Shown here: positions 9,493 through 19,684 of the stretch, piece after piece
How the letters are laid out: each line of letters starts with the position of its first letter
How positions within the stretch are numbered: the stretch's first letter is position 1
Source: Enterobacter oligotrophicus
GTDB taxonomy: Bacteria > Pseudomonadota > Gammaproteobacteria > Enterobacterales > Enterobacteriaceae
Direction of reading: 5' to 3'
DNA length: 64,000 bases
NCBI RefSeq assembly: GCF_009176645.1
Contig: NZ_AP019007.1
Coordinates: 3,658,001 to 3,722,000, forward strand
Made by a program: the position numbers and the translations under genes
Notes under the pieces: generated by a model
Database searches by the model: none
What the model was told of the DNA's origin: nothing
Seen by the model: the letters and a program-made list of their open reading frames with translations, nothing else

Positions 9493-12057
9493 ATGAACAC
9501 TCAGCAATGGCGTTACTGCCCGGTTGCACTGGCACTGATGGCAACGCTCTGGCCGCAAACCGGCTGGAGCGAAAGTTACTTCAACCCCGCCTTCTTATCC
9601 GATGACACCGCTAACGTGGCGGATTTGTCACGTTTCGAACAAGGGCACCAGCAGGCACCCGGTATCTATCGCGTGGATATCTGGCGCAACGATGAATTTA
9701 TCGGCACGCAGGATGTGCGCTTTGAACAGGCCGACGACACGCCGCCAGTCGCGGGCGGATTGTCGCCGTGCATCACACGCGCGCTGCTCGATCGCTTTGG
9801 CGTCAATATCGCGGCGTTTCCTGAGCTGGCTAACGTGCAGGGGGACGCCTGTGTCCCGCTGAAAACGGCCATTCCCGGAAGCGAAACGGTATTCAACTTT
9901 GCCTCGCTGCGCCTCAACGTCAGTCTGCCGCAGGTGGCGATGCAGAACAGTGCCCGCGGCTATATTCCCCCTGAGCAGTGGGATGAAGGCATCCCCGCCG
10001 CGCTGCTGAATTACAGCTTTACCGGCAACCGGGGGAGCGACGACGACAGTTATTACCTGAACCTGCAAAGCGGGCTGAACTACGGTGCCTGGCGTCTGCG
10101 TAATAACGGCGCGTGGCGTTACTCGCAAAATAACGGTCAGCGGCACAGCGAGTGGCAGAACATTGGCACCTGGGCGCAGCGCACCGTTATCCCGCTTAAA
10201 AGCGAGCTGGTTCTTGGTGACAGTAATACCGGTAACGATGTGTTCGACAGCGTTGGTTTTCGCGGCGGGCGGCTCTACTCCTCCGACAGTATGTACCCGG
10301 ACAGCATGCAGGGCTACGCGCCCACCGTGCGCGGTATCGCCCGCACGCCTGCCAAAGTGGTGATCCGCCAGAATGGCTATGTCATTTACCAGAGCTATGT
10401 GCAGCCGGGTGCGTTTGCGATTACCGATCTGAACCCGACCTCCTCAAGCGGTGACCTGGAGGTGACGGTCGAAGAGAAGGACGGTAGCCAGCAACGCTAC
10501 ACCGTACCGTATTCCACCGTGCCGTTACTGCAACGTGAAGGGCGCTGGAAATACGATCTGGTGGCGGGGGACTACCGAAGCGGCAACAGCGAGCAGGATA
10601 CGCCGTTCTTTACGCAGGGCACGCTGATTGCTGGTCTTGCGGAGGGGTATACGTTGTATGGGGGTACGCAGCTGGCATCGCGCTATACCGCGATTGCCAT
10701 CGGTGCCGGGAAAAACCTCGGAGACTGGGGCGCGGTGTCGCTCGATCTCACCCATGCCCGCAGCCAGCTTGCGGATGACAGCCGCCATGAAGGGCAATCG
10801 CTGCGTTTCCTCTACGCAAAATCACTGAACGGCTTTGGTACTAACTTCCAGCTGCTGGGCTATCGCTACTCCACCAAAGGGTTTTATACCCTCGACGATG
10901 TGGCCTGGCGTTCGATGGAAGGCTATCAGTATGGCGATGATCAGGATGATGACGGTGTGCCGGATGTGCAGAGCTATCACAACCTGACGTGGAATAAAAA
11001 AGGGCGTTTCCAGCTCAATATCTCCCAGTCGCTGGGGGATTACGGCTCTGTATATGTATCGGGTAGCCAGCAAAGTTACTGGGGAACCAGTGAATCAAAC
11101 GTCTGGTATCAGTTGGGTTATGCCGGCGGTGTGCAGGGGATCAGCTACTCCGTCTCCTGGTCGTGGAACAAGTCTGTCGGAATCGACGGGATGGATCGCA
11201 TCGCGTCGTTTAACGTCTCCGTGCCGTTTAGCCTGTTTACCCGCCACGGTTATCGCCGCGATAGTGCGATAGACAGGGCCTATGCCACGGCGTCAGCCAG
11301 CCGTAATAGCGACGGTGAAAGCAGCTGGCAGACTGGCGTCAGCGGCACGTTACTGCAGGATCGCAACCTGAGTTACAGCGTGACCCAGGGGCACACCAGC
11401 AATAACGGCTCAAGCGGAAGCGCCAGTGCTAACTGGCAGGCAACCTACGGCACGCTGGGCGTAGGTTACAACTACACGCGTGACCAGCACGATCTCAACT
11501 GGCAGCTCTCCGGCGGTGTGGTCGGCCATGCTGACGGTGTGACTTTCAGCCAGCCGCTGGGGGACACCAACGTGCTGATCAAAGCGCCTGGCGCAACGGG
11601 CGTCAGCGTCGAAAACCAGACTGGGGTGAAAACCGACTGGCGGGGCTATGCGGTGATGCCGTATGCCACGGTCTACCGCTATAACCGCGTGGCGCTGGAC
11701 ACCAACACCATGAGCAACAACACCGACATTGAAAATAATGTCTCAAGTGTGGTGCCAACCAAAGGTGCGCTGGTGCGTGCCAGCTTCGATACCCGCATTG
11801 GCGTGCGTGCCCTGCTGACCGTTAAGCGCAATAACCAGCCGGTGCCGTTTGGGGCGGTGGTGCGTGAAACCCAAAGCGGTGTCACCAGCATGGTGGGGGA
11901 TGACGGGCAGATCTATTTAAGCGGGTTGCCACTTTCAGGCCAGCTGTTAATTCAATGGGGCAATGGTGCGAGCATGCAATGCCGCGCGTCTTACCGCCTC
12001 CCGGAAGAGAGCCTGCAACAGGCGATCACGCAACAGGAGATCCACTGTGATCGATAA
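9493..12057 (+). CDS. fimD: Outer-membrane fimbrial usher
   Basis: FimD is the outer-membrane pore and assembly platform for type 1 fimbriae. About 854 residues with a signal peptide ending near GWS, an N-terminal domain binding chaperone-subunit complexes ([12 protein letters not shown] onward), a beta-barrel with plug (middle), and C-terminal domains (from about [18 protein letters not shown]). The sequence follows Salmonella FimD closely. A GTG 18 bases upstream that overlaps the fimC stop is an alternative start; I preferred the ATG because an AGGG lies just before it and it leaves a clean signal peptide. Confidence 0.96.
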   Translation: MNTQQWRYCPVALALMATLWPQTGWSESYFNPAFLSDDTANVADLSRFEQGHQQAPGIYRVDIWRNDEFIGTQDVRFEQADDTPPVAGGLSPCITRALLDRFGVNIAAFPELANVQGDACVPLKTAIPGSETVFNFASLRLNVSLPQVAMQNSARGYIPPEQWDEGIPAALLNYSFTGNRGSDDDSYYLNLQSGLNYGAWRLRNNGAWRYSQNNGQRHSEWQNIGTWAQRTVIPLKSELVLGDSNTGNDVFDSVGFRGGRLYSSDSMYPDSMQGYAPTVRGIARTPAKVVIRQNGYVIYQSYVQPGAFAITDLNPTSSSGDLEVTVEEKDGSQQRYTVPYSTVPLLQREGRWKYDLVAGDYRSGNSEQDTPFFTQGTLIAGLAEGYTLYGGTQLASRYTAIAIGAGKNLGDWGAVSLDLTHARSQLADDSRHEGQSLRFLYAKSLNGFGTNFQLLGYRYSTKGFYTLDDVAWRSMEGYQYGDDQDDDGVPDVQSYHNLTWNKKGRFQLNISQSLGDYGSVYVSGSQQSYWGTSESNVWYQLGYAGGVQGISYSVSWSWNKSVGIDGMDRIASFNVSVPFSLFTRHGYRRDSAIDRAYATASASRNSDGESSWQTGVSGTLLQDRNLSYSVTQGHTSNNGSSGSASANWQATYGTLGVGYNYTRDQHDLNWQLSGGVVGHADGVTFSQPLGDTNVLIKAPGATGVSVENQTGVKTDWRGYAVMPYATVYRYNRVALDTNTMSNNTDIENNVSSVVPTKGALVRASFDTRIGVRALLTVKRNNQPVPFGAVVRETQSGVTSMVGDDGQIYLSGLPLSGQLLIQWGNGASMQCRASYRLPEESLQQAITQQEIHCDR

Positions 12058-13066
12058 ACGACTTAATCGCCGGATTCTGCTGGCGTTATTGCTGGTCAGC
12101 CTCCCGGCAACACAGGCCCTGGCGACCGTTTGCGTAAATGAAAATGGGGTGGCGACCGATATTTTTTACGATCTGACCGACACCTTTAACAGTTCAAATA
12201 ACCAGGTGGGACAGATTGTTACGCTGAGCCAAAAATCGCAGTGGGTGGGTGTCAACGCGGTCTGCCCAAAAGGAACATCCGGCACGACCACCAAACGTAG
12301 CTATGTGACTGATTTTCCGATCACAACCACGATCGATAACTACAAGTATCTCAGGCTGAATGACTACCTTGACGGCGCGATGAAGATAACCGATAGCGCC
12401 GCAGGGGTGTTTTATCCTCCGCAAAATTATATCCAGATGGGTAGCCACCCTAACGTGGCAAAAAATCAACCCTTCCCGGTAAAAGACTCTAATCTGGTCT
12501 TTCGTCTGAAGGTGACACGACGGTTCATCAATATGGTTGAGATCCCGCGGGAGACGATGTTCCGGGTTTACGTTACCACGACATCATCCGACCCGCTTAG
12601 CACGCCGGTCTACACCATCAGCTACAGCGGAACAATCCAGGTACCGCAAAGCTGCGCCATTAACGCCGGTAATATCGTGGAATTTGATTTCGGTGACATC
12701 GGTGCCTCTTTGTTCAGCAAAGCCGGCGCGGGCAACAAGCCGGAGGGCGTGTCAGCGCAAAGCAAAACCATCGCCATTAAATGTACCAACGTGGAGGCGA
12801 ATGCTTACCTGACGATGCGTGTGGAAGCGGAAAAAGTTTCCGGCAGTGCGCTGGTGTCGGATAACCCGGACGTGGGTTTTGTCATTGCCAATGAAAGTGG
12901 TACGCCGCTGACGCCCAACAACCTGACCAGCAAGATCCCGTTCCGCCTGGATGACAGTGCGCAGGCGCAAGTGGGAATACGCGCGTGGCCTGTCAGCGTG
13001 ACGGGCAACAAGCCTGCTGAAGGGCGATTCACCTCCCGCGGCTATCTGCGCGTGGATTACGATTAA
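12047..13066 (+). CDS. fimH: Type 1 fimbrial tip adhesin
   Basis: A two-domain mannose-type adhesin of 339 residues. The signal peptide ends near TQALA; the lectin domain (about 25-190) starts [17 protein letters not shown], and the pilin domain (about 200-339) ends with the zipper GYLRVDYD. It is the Salmonella type of FimH rather than the E. coli one. The start is GTG with AGGAGA at 12035-12040, overlapping the fimD 3' end by 11 bases. A much longer open frame begins inside fimD, but it lacks a signal peptide at its N-terminus. Confidence 0.94.
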   Translation: MIDKRLNRRILLALLLVSLPATQALATVCVNENGVATDIFYDLTDTFNSSNNQVGQIVTLSQKSQWVGVNAVCPKGTSGTTTKRSYVTDFPITTTIDNYKYLRLNDYLDGAMKITDSAAGVFYPPQNYIQMGSHPNVAKNQPFPVKDSNLVFRLKVTRRFINMVEIPRETMFRVYVTTTSSDPLSTPVYTISYSGTIQVPQSCAINAGNIVEFDFGDIGASLFSKAGAGNKPEGVSAQSKTIAIKCTNVEANAYLTMRVEAEKVSGSALVSDNPDVGFVIANESGTPLTPNNLTSKIPFRLDDSAQAQVGIRAWPVSVTGNKPAEGRFTSRGYLRVDYD

Positions 13067-13075
13067 GGAGGAGTG

Positions 13076-13597
13076 ATGCACTACGGGATCAGGCTGGTCG
13101 CGGTAGCTCTCCTGGCGCTTCATACCCAGGCCCAGGCGACGACGGCGTTGGGGGAAATTAACATTCAGCTTTACGGCAACATCGTGGATTTTACCTGCGT
13201 GGCGGAGGGCAGCGACAGTGATAAGACCGTCTCGCTGGGCACCTGGCCGACGAAGCAGCTCAACACCACGGGCAGCCGCACTCAGGCGGTTCCTTTTACG
13301 CTGAAGCTGACGGGGTGTCCGCCGGGGGCGGCCTCTATTACATTCTCCGGTAAAGCCGACGGGAGTGATAACAGCCTCCTGGCGCTGAATGATGCCAGTG
13401 CGGCCAGCAACGTAGCGGTGGAGATCCGCGATCGGGATAAAACGCGCCTGGCGTTGCAGCAGGCCAGTCAGGAGGTGGCGGTTGACGCGGAGGGCAATGC
13501 CGAATTGTCGTTTTATGCTAATTATATTGCCACAGCCGATAATCCGCAGCCTGGCCGGGCGGATGCCGATGCGACGTTTATGATTAATTATAATTAA
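13076..13597 (+). CDS. fimF: Fimbrial adaptor subunit
   Basis: A 173-residue pilin-like protein that completes the fim structural operon, probably the adaptor joining FimH to the rod. It has a signal peptide (ending near TQAQA), one disulfide pair (FTCVAEG and LTGCPPG) and the C-terminal zipper ADATFMINYN. A strong ribosome site (GGAGGA) precedes the ATG; a GTG one codon earlier is possible. It is followed directly by a strong hairpin terminator and then the convergent fimZ gene. Confidence 0.9.
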   Translation: MHYGIRLVAVALLALHTQAQATTALGEINIQLYGNIVDFTCVAEGSDSDKTVSLGTWPTKQLNTTGSRTQAVPFTLKLTGCPPGAASITFSGKADGSDNSLLALNDASAASNVAVEIRDRDKTRLALQQASQEVAVDAEGNAELSFYANYIATADNPQPGRADADATFMINYN

Positions 13598-13607
13598 GCC
13601 TGACCGC

Positions 13608-13639
13608 ACTCCCTGCAACTCACGTAAGTTGCAGGGAGT
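13608..13639. terminator. Terminator of the fim operon
   Basis: A perfect 13-bp stem (ACTCCCTGCAACT and its complement) with a six-base loop lies between the convergent fimF and fimZ genes. It is followed by GATTT on the plus strand; the T-run is weak, but the stem is symmetric and could serve both directions. Confidence 0.75.
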
Positions 13640-13648
13640 GATTTCAGG

Positions 13649-14281
13649 TTATAGCAATTCGTGTGCTTTGGCGTAATCAATTAATTCAACAATGCTCTGC
13701 ACACCCAGCTTGGAATAGATATTGGATTTATGGGCACTGATGGTCTTGTTGCTTAATAATAACTGTTCTGCAATCTCCTTATTGGATAATCCGTTCGCGA
13801 GGTAACGCAGCACCGTTACCTCGCGATTTGATAAGGGCATATCCACAGCGGCTCCCGTCCGGGAACCCAGATGATTTATAAAGCTCAATGTTTCTGAGGG
13901 GAAAAAAGAATAGCCCGTCAGAATCATTTCAACCGCGTTATAAATCTCGCTCAAATCTTTTCGCTTGCTGACAAAGCCATTTGCCCCGGCGCGTATGGCG
14001 CGCCCGGCATAAAATAATTCAGATTTCGAAGACAGGAAAAGAACCTTTATCTCTTTGTTTAAGTTCCTGATTCTTTTAAGCAATGAGAATCCATCGGTGC
14101 CTGTCATTTCGATGTCGAGGATCACCAAATCGATGGTGTGGTTACGAATGCAGTCAAGCACTTCGTGACTATCACCAGACTTGAGTTTGACAACGATATT
14201 TTTATTTTTCTGTAGCAGGACTTCTATCGACATTCTGACGATAGGGTGTTCGTCCATAATGATAACGGATGCCGGTTTCAT
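13649..14281 (-). CDS. fimZ: Fimbrial response regulator, LuxR/NarL type
   Basis: FimZ activates fimA transcription in Salmonella. The 210-residue protein has a receiver domain (1-120) with the acidic pocket Asp10/Glu11, phospho-acceptor Asp56 (LVILDIEM), and Lys in SSKSELFYAG, followed by a LuxR-type helix-turn-helix (150-210; LSNREVTVLRYLANGLSNKE). It is convergent with the fim structural genes and is separated from fimY by about 0.8 kb without a gene. No partner histidine kinase is in the window. Confidence 0.95.
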   Translation of the reverse strand: MKPASVIIMDEHPIVRMSIEVLLQKNKNIVVKLKSGDSHEVLDCIRNHTIDLVILDIEMTGTDGFSLLKRIRNLNKEIKVLFLSSKSELFYAGRAIRAGANGFVSKRKDLSEIYNAVEMILTGYSFFPSETLSFINHLGSRTGAAVDMPLSNREVTVLRYLANGLSNKEIAEQLLLSNKTISAHKSNIYSKLGVQSIVELIDYAKAHELL

Positions 14282-15091
14282 TTTTTATGCCTCAGATTGT
14301 TAAAAGCGTTATGCTGAGTTTTGTAAAACTCTCGTAAAGCCGGAAGGATAATTGTGCAGATCCTTATACGGTGGTATTTCCCTGGAAAGAGCGAAAGCAT
14401 CCTTGTTAACGTAGTGATGGAATCAATGCCACTGCGCGGTTATGTCATTTTGCTGTCGATGGCAAAAGGAATTTTCTTATTCGTATTTGAAACACGGCTT
14501 ATTATACCGTTTAAGTTTTATCCGAAAAGCCTGTAAATTAATAACTGTATATTTCCGAATATTATATTCTGGATCTTAAGAGCTATTATTTTAAATTTAG
14601 CGGAATTGTCCTGTTATTTCATTTACTGCAATCATTCATCTTTATGTAATAACAAAAAATAAAAGATATCACTATATGTTGATCAATTGTTAACAAAAAG
14701 GGGCAGGAAACGCACCTGCCACGTTCGTGTTTATTGGTTATCATGCAACCACATTGGGCGCGATATCGTCATCTGAAGCCTTTGTTCTCCTCCTGGAAAA
14801 TTCTCTCATTACACAGCAGGATCTGCTGTGTTTCACGCTTTACGCTCCCCGTCAATTCAGATAAATCGCTTGTTTTTACATCATTATCTTACTCTTTACG
14901 GAAAGAGTTAAACCTTAACGCATGGGCGAAATCGCTGTTTTTACTGTTTTTGTCAGCATTTCACGTTGTTGAAGTGGATAAATTAGGAATAGTTTTAAAT
15001 TCGATATTTTTGTTAAAAATAAACATTAAATTAACATTTATAGTAAGTAATTTCCTAAAGGTCTTTAGGAATTAAGGGGTTAGTGGGCGCG
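14282..15091. other. AT-rich gene-free region between fimZ and fimY
   Basis: About 810 bp of AT-rich sequence upstream of fimZ and downstream of fimY. Two short plus-strand open frames (60 and 113 codons) exist here, but neither has a convincing ribosome site or recognisable sequence and I do not call them. The region probably contains the fimZ promoter and binding sites for nucleoid proteins. Confidence 0.5.
14694..14720 (-). terminator. Possible terminator downstream of fimY
   Basis: Read on the minus strand, GGCAGG and CCTGCC form a six-bp GC stem around a seven-base loop, followed by CCTTTTTG. It lies about 370 bp past the fimY stop and could end the message that starts at the EAL gene. 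Confidence 0.5.
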
Positions 15092-15808
15092 TTAAAATGT
15101 GAAGTCTGAGAGGTTATTGAGAAGATGGAGCAGTTCCTGGCGGTTGTTCAGCCCAAGTTTCGTCAAAATGCAGCTGAGACGATAAATGATGCGGTTGTAG
15201 GGTCGGTTATGCAAAAGCGCGATATGCCGTAACGAGTAGCCGCGCGACAGCGCCTGCAAAATAGGCCACTCCTCACGTGAAAACCACTCTTTACTCACGC
15301 CTGGGTGAGGCCGGGTCTCCAGCAGGCTTTGCTGCATTGCCGGTGCCGGAAGCTGACGCTCCAGAACATGGAAAGGCCCCGCTGCTTTGCAAAAAAGCCG
15401 TGCGTCGTAATCATCCGCCCTGATTAACAGGTGAGGCATGAGAAAGGGAGGATAGAGGCTTTGCCTTCTCAATCGATCCAGCAGATCGATTAATGTTGAC
15501 GTGCGGCTGTCGATATCCACGACAAGCCGTGCTGACGGCCAGTGGCTTAGTGCGGCGAGCGCCGTTTCCAGCGTAGGGTAGTCGCAGCAGTTATTGAGGG
15601 GAAACTGGCCGTTGAGAAACCCTGTGCGCAGGAAATTATCCTGGGTGACCAGGATAATGAACGGGGCATCGGTTTTGCGAGTCTGGTTGACCGACTGGCT
15701 CAAAAATTCGAGTCGATCGAAAAAGGGGGGAACAAAAGGGGAGTGCGTAAATCCCAGTGAATCACTTCCTGTCCGACGCCGCCTGTAACGGCGTACTGTC
15801 ATTCGCAT
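15092..15808 (-). CDS. fimY: Fimbrial regulator FimY
   Basis: FimY works with FimZ to switch on type 1 fimbriae in Salmonella. The 238-residue protein matches it through the core (SVNQTRKTDAPFIILV; PHLLIRADDYDARL; CKAAGPFHVLERQL) and has a LuxR-like helix-turn-helix at the C-terminus (about 178-232; YSLRHIALLHNRPYNRIIYR). There is no receiver domain with a phospho-acceptor site. It is 24 bp downstream of the EAL gene on the same strand. The Salmonella fimW regulator gene is not seen here. Confidence 0.92.
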   Translation of the reverse strand: MRMTVRRYRRRRTGSDSLGFTHSPFVPPFFDRLEFLSQSVNQTRKTDAPFIILVTQDNFLRTGFLNGQFPLNNCCDYPTLETALAALSHWPSARLVVDIDSRTSTLIDLLDRLRRQSLYPPFLMPHLLIRADDYDARLFCKAAGPFHVLERQLPAPAMQQSLLETRPHPGVSKEWFSREEWPILQALSRGYSLRHIALLHNRPYNRIIYRLSCILTKLGLNNRQELLHLLNNLSDFTF

Positions 15809-15832
15809 AGCTTCCCTCTCGGCGATGACCGT

Positions 15833-16531
15833 TTATTCCTCCGGCCATGTCCAGGATGGCCAGTAATATCCCTGACCGAATCCCGCGCCTGCCTGCAGAG
15901 CACATGCTTGATCCCTGTCTGTTTCAATACCTTCGATAAGCACGTTCGCCGCGATTTGCGAGCACAGCGTGACCAGTTGCGAAAGCGCAGGACTGGTTCG
16001 TAAACGCCAGAACGCAAACTTATCGATTTTTACCCCACACAGCGGCAAGCGAAAGGATAAAAACGCGTGCACTAACGCTTCATCAACATCATCCAGCCAG
16101 ATACGGTGTCCCTGTAGGGTCAACTGCTGTAAGCGCAGAACGACACATTCACGCTGTCTGGCAGACAGCGAAAAAAATAATCCCGGCTCGACAATCTCAA
16201 TATTTAGCGGCGGACTTTTCAGCTGGTACAGACGCTTAAAAGTTTCCGGCACGGTTAATACGGTTATCGGCAGATTGATGAAAAGATTGTTACAGGGGAC
16301 GTCGTTTTTTAGCATGGCAAGCTGAGTCTCAAGCAGCATAACCGCCTGCATCGTCGATTGATGGCGAAAAAAGCATTCGCTTTGCTGATGTGGAGACAGC
16401 ACGCTGAGCACTTCAGCCCCCACGGTGCGGGAAGAGGAGAGGGCGACGACAGGCTCAAGTTTGATGCCGGTGATGTCCTGTGAGATATGTTGCAAGCGAG
16501 AGGGGGAATACGTCAGGTTGTGCGCTGTCAC
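15833..16531 (-). CDS. Short EAL-domain protein linked to the fim locus
   Basis: A 232-residue single EAL domain without sensor or GGDEF parts, cytoplasmic by sequence. Residues matching the catalytic set of c-di-GMP phosphodiesterases can be placed: Glu40 (EVL), Asn86, Glu115, Asp147-Asp148, Lys168, Glu200 and Gln220. The usual DDFGTG loop 6 is altered to DDVDEAL, so activity or dimer-dependent control may be changed. Salmonella also has an EAL protein gene between fimY and fimW that lowers fimbrial expression; position and direction agree, but sequence orthology is unproven. It is probably co-transcribed with fimY. Confidence 0.82.
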   Translation of the reverse strand: MTAHNLTYSPSRLQHISQDITGIKLEPVVALSSSRTVGAEVLSVLSPHQQSECFFRHQSTMQAVMLLETQLAMLKNDVPCNNLFINLPITVLTVPETFKRLYQLKSPPLNIEIVEPGLFFSLSARQRECVVLRLQQLTLQGHRIWLDDVDEALVHAFLSFRLPLCGVKIDKFAFWRLRTSPALSQLVTLCSQIAANVLIEGIETDRDQACALQAGAGFGQGYYWPSWTWPEE

Positions 16532-16741
16532 TCCGTTGTCCTGTTCTCTGCCAGCCTCCGGGCGGCCGGGATACCGCGTAACAGTGTGACGGGGCAGTGA
16601 GCAAGATAATAGCGGGCGTTACTTAAAAGCGACTAAGGTTTTTCTCAGTGATAAAATGCGCAGAGAACACGCACAAATGTTGAAAAAACAGCCGTATTTA
16701 CAACTGGCTAACCGTTATCAGAAGAGAAGGCGGAAAAGGCA

Positions 16742-16769
16742 TTGACTCACCTGTCATTGACCGTATAAT
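16742..16769 (+). promoter_or_regulatory. Promoter of the tRNA-Arg gene
   Basis: TTGACT (16742-16747) and TATAAT (16764-16769) are separated by 16 bp and lie about 40 bp upstream of the tRNA. A GC-rich stretch (CCTCGCG) just downstream resembles the discriminator of stringently controlled stable-RNA promoters. Confidence 0.75.
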
Positions 16770-16808
16770 TCCTCGCGTTTCACCACCGCGAAGTTCACTC
16801 TTCTCCGT

Positions 16809-16885
16809 GCGCCCTTAGCTCAGTTGGATAGAGCAACGGCCTTCTAAGCCGTAGGTCGTAGGTTCGAATCCTACAGGGCGTGCCA
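16809..16885 (+). tRNA. argU: tRNA-Arg(UCU), argU/fimU type
   Basis: A 77-nt cloverleaf with encoded CCA. The acceptor arm GCGCCCT pairs with AGGGCGT, the anticodon loop CTTCTAA gives UCU (reads AGA/AGG), and the T arm contains GGTTCGAATCC. It sits beside the fim cluster, as argU/fimU does in E. coli and Salmonella. Its 3' part is repeated at 26737-26797, marking it as the integration site of the island that follows. Confidence 0.97.
16841..16880 (+). repeat. Left attachment site (tRNA 3' part)
   Basis: The 40-bp stretch from the anticodon loop to the acceptor stem is repeated, apart from a 21-bp insertion, about 9.9 kb downstream. Together with the integrase tail just inside, this identifies it as attL of the island. 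Confidence 0.85.
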
Positions 16886-16900
16886 TTATGAATCATGAAC

Positions 16901-17090
16901 TTACGCCTCTTTCGCTTCCTCCTCATTTCCGGTGTGGGACATATTTGGGACATCAAACCCAAAAATTGAGTCAATTTGCTTCGCATGCTCAGTTAAATGG
17001 TTAGGGGCTAAGTGAGCATATTGACGTACCATTTCTATGCTTTCCCAGCCGCCCATTTCCCGCAGTATAGATAATGGAACTCCGGACTGA
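16901..17090 (-). pseudogene. Tyrosine integrase, C-terminal fragment
   Basis: Reading from about 17090 to the TAA at 16901 gives the last 60 or so residues of a lambdoid tyrosine recombinase: [20 protein letters not shown] then [20 protein letters not shown] and a short tail. It includes the box II Trp (GGW) and the nucleophilic Tyr (RQYAHL). Everything upstream, including the catalytic Arg residues, is gone; the frame runs straight into a small phage ORF's stop region at about 17092. It lies 16 bp from the tRNA end, the usual place for an island integrase. No function is expected. Confidence 0.85.
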
Positions 17091-17091
17091 A

Positions 17092-17262
17092 TTACTCGTT
17101 GATGATCAGCGAAGAGGCAACGTCCTGATTGTCCAGAATCGATGACCAGGCGCGTACCGCATTGCGGATCTTTTCGTGGTCTGGCACCGCCTGAGATTGA
17201 GCGCGGTTTATCATCGCTCCCGGAATGAATCCGGTATTGTATTGATACTTAAGTGAATGCAT
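17092..17262 (-). CDS. Small phage-type ORF, probably truncated
   Basis: A 56-codon frame beginning [20 protein letters not shown] with AGGGA ahead of the ATG, ending LIINE before TAA. I recall similar N-termini among lambdoid-phage early regulatory proteins but cannot name the family safely. The stop falls exactly where the integrase fragment begins, so the original protein was probably longer and the stop was created by a deletion that joined the two genes. Confidence 0.45.
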   Translation of the reverse strand: MHSLKYQYNTGFIPGAMINRAQSQAVPDHEKIRNAVRAWSSILDNQDVASSLIINE

Positions 17263-17311
17263 TGCTTTCCCTGTCGCGGTTAGGGCCGCCGGTCACGATG
17301 CAGCCGTTGAG

Positions 17312-18158
17312 CGCCGAAGGGATACCTTCATCAGGTAAAGATATGAATGGAGTGCTTTATTCAACTACTGTCCAGCAGCAATAGCAAAATATTGGTATGA
17401 CATATCCATTCAGCCAGGAATTCTCTGAAGCAGTGAGCGGATACCCTAGAGGAGCCATTGTTCCAAACAACTATTTCAGGCCTGACAAATTCCAGCATTA
17501 CGCTCCCATCTCTCCAGGCAGCCAAGGACCGCATTATTTTAACTGGAAGTCTTACCAGGAATATAAACCTCACATTTCCTATGGATAAGATTATGGACAT
17601 CTAGAATAATTGCCCTGGTAATTTCTCTGTCACATACAAAATGGCTTCTGGGACTGGGGGCCAAATAGTGTCGGGTCTGACATCAAGAATATTTTGTGAT
17701 GGCGTTAACATCTCAGATGAAACCATCAATGCCAAGAACGATATGGTAGGTGTCGCCCTGCCTTTTGCGATGAACATAGCTTCTACAGGATGGCTGATTT
17801 GCAATGGTCAGGAAGTAAGCAGAGCCGCATATGCCAGATTATTCTCGCGAATTGGAACGCTTTATGGATCTGGTGATGGGTCGACAACGTTCGAGTTCCA
17901 GATATGCGTAGTGAATTTGTCAGAGGGTTTGATTCTGAGAGAGGTGTAGATGTCGGAAGGTTGTTTGGTTCGTATCAAAGTTATGCAATGGAGAGAATAA
18001 CCGCATCGTTTATTACACGATCATCGATATCAGCAGTCGGTGCTGCTGCGCAAAATATTGTTGGTGTTTCTGGTGCTATGACAACCCAACCACTTTTGGC
18101 TGGAGATTACATCCTAACGCAAACACCCCGTTCTATCTCAACTCTATTTCAGAGTTAG
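17312..18158 (+). pseudogene. Decayed phage tail fibre with tail-collar domain
   Basis: Reading through the plus-strand frames gives consecutive pieces of one phage tail fibre: GIPSSGKDMNGVLYSTT, then a TAG, then FSQEFSEAVSGYPRGAIVPN, then the tail-collar block GWLICNGQEVSRAAYARLFS, a frameshift near 17890, and MRSEFVRGFDSERGVDVGRL. The pieces occupy two different frames and are separated by stops, so no intact product is possible. The 5' edge abuts the early-gene remnant, which implies that the phage morphogenesis region was deleted. Confidence 0.75.
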
Positions 18159-19428
18159 TTGATGTTAGGTGTGGCATGGGTGTTTATAGATGGAATATCG
18201 ACCCAAGGGGCATGGTGAAGGAGCACAGTTATGCTACCGAGATGCGCTACGATGACCTAACGAAGCCGGCATTTTACTCGGATATAAAAATTCCCTCGGC
18301 TCTGGGTGGGTATGGAAGACAATTTGCGACATTACTTTTTAACGGAGAGAGTGCAGCTCGGACTACTGTAGCAGCAATAAGCTATAAAGATTTTACTTCT
18401 GATGTTGAATTGAAGAAGGTTGGGAGATATGTGTTTAACCAGCGAGTATATTACCAATATGAATGTCGGAATCAGGAAGCCATCTGGAAACATCGGCAAT
18501 GAAATACATAACATTTCTACACAAAATATCAATTATATAACATGGGCAACATTTATCGTTTAATCACCGCAAATGAATAGCGGAAATGACACATACATGA
18601 AGTATAATTTCTCCGGGTGTATGATAGCTGCCACAAGATTTGATGTAAAAAATATTTTTGGTTCAGGATTCGATATTGTATATAGACAATGTCTCTTTCA
18701 GTATAATGAAGGATATGCAATAAGGATGAGATGCCATAATTCTGAAACTCAACATTATGGCTCTGTAATTATTGACAATCGCTGGTTCGAGGAAAATGGT
18801 AAAATTGGCGATGCGATTATTATTGATGGAATAACAGAATAGCCAGTGGACATGTATTTTCAGAATATCAGAAATGTTAAAATCGTTGACGCTGCGTTTT
18901 CTAGTATAAGACTGGTAAACTCATCAGTATCCATGAACTATTTGGCGTTCAGTGATGTTCGCGGATCTGATTATTATCTTTCTGAGATTGATTCAAATAG
19001 TTGTATCTATAGTGAAAATGAACGAGCGCAATTAGGAAGGCCTTTGCAGGGATTGATTATCAATTCAATTCCCGCATATTAGTGGAAGTAATGGCTTGCG
19101 TGATAGGTTTCTTACAACGCATCGTAGAACTAAAACAAACCTCAGTCTCGCTTCCTCATGTGGCTATGGATGCAGTTTTGACCAATCAGCAAGCATGAAC
19201 TCAGCAACAGGTTCTTTGTACCCCAGCACCCAAGCGCAGTATGCACTTCTTGGCACCTACGTTTCTGGATGGATTATTCCTGCAGGGACAACGGTAGTTA
19301 TAACAAATCCGGCGAATATCATGATGGTTGTTGGTCGATATTATGCCTGGTCTGTTGATGTATGCTGGATAGTTGCCGGGGATGCCACAGTGCAATTAGT
19401 GCAGTCTGGAGGAGTCACTCTCTCATAA
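18159..19428 (+). pseudogene. Decayed tailspike or tail-fibre distal region
   Basis: A run of plus-strand fragments in three frames follows the tail-collar piece: a 108-codon fragment, an 89- and a 78-codon fragment in the same frame split by a single TAG at 18840, and a 110-codon C-terminal fragment (SGWIIPAGTTVVITNPANIM). The asparagine- and isoleucine-rich repeats of the middle pieces (YGSVIIDNRWFEENGK) look like a right-handed beta-helix of a polysaccharide-depolymerising tailspike. The assignment to one ancestral gene is inferred from order and direction; enzyme type cannot be told. Confidence 0.55.
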
Positions 19429-19684
19429 CCGCTGGTAAGAAATACATCTACAGAAAACGGATACAGAACATTTTCTGGACTTGGCTGGTATAGTGCCGCA
19501 TAAGAGGATAATCGCTGTGCATTGAGGATTAATGGAGGAACAGTATCAACTGTTTTACAAACCAGCATGTTTCAATTTCAAATGTTCGATTCTCTTTCTG
19601 AGGCTATCAACTGGTTTAACTCCGGCATATGTCTGGGTAAAAACTCTACTATATGATTCATGCCCCATGAAGGGGCTATTATTT

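Noticed and set aside
14354..15075. Two plus-strand open frames of 60 and 113 codons between fimZ and fimY
   Set aside because: No convincing ribosome sites, no recognisable sequence, and the region is simply AT-rich with few stops in one frame.
16795..16986. Minus-strand 63-codon frame running across the tRNA-Arg gene
   Set aside because: It is antisense to a functional tRNA and overlaps the integrase fragment in another frame; such frames over tRNAs are a common artefact.
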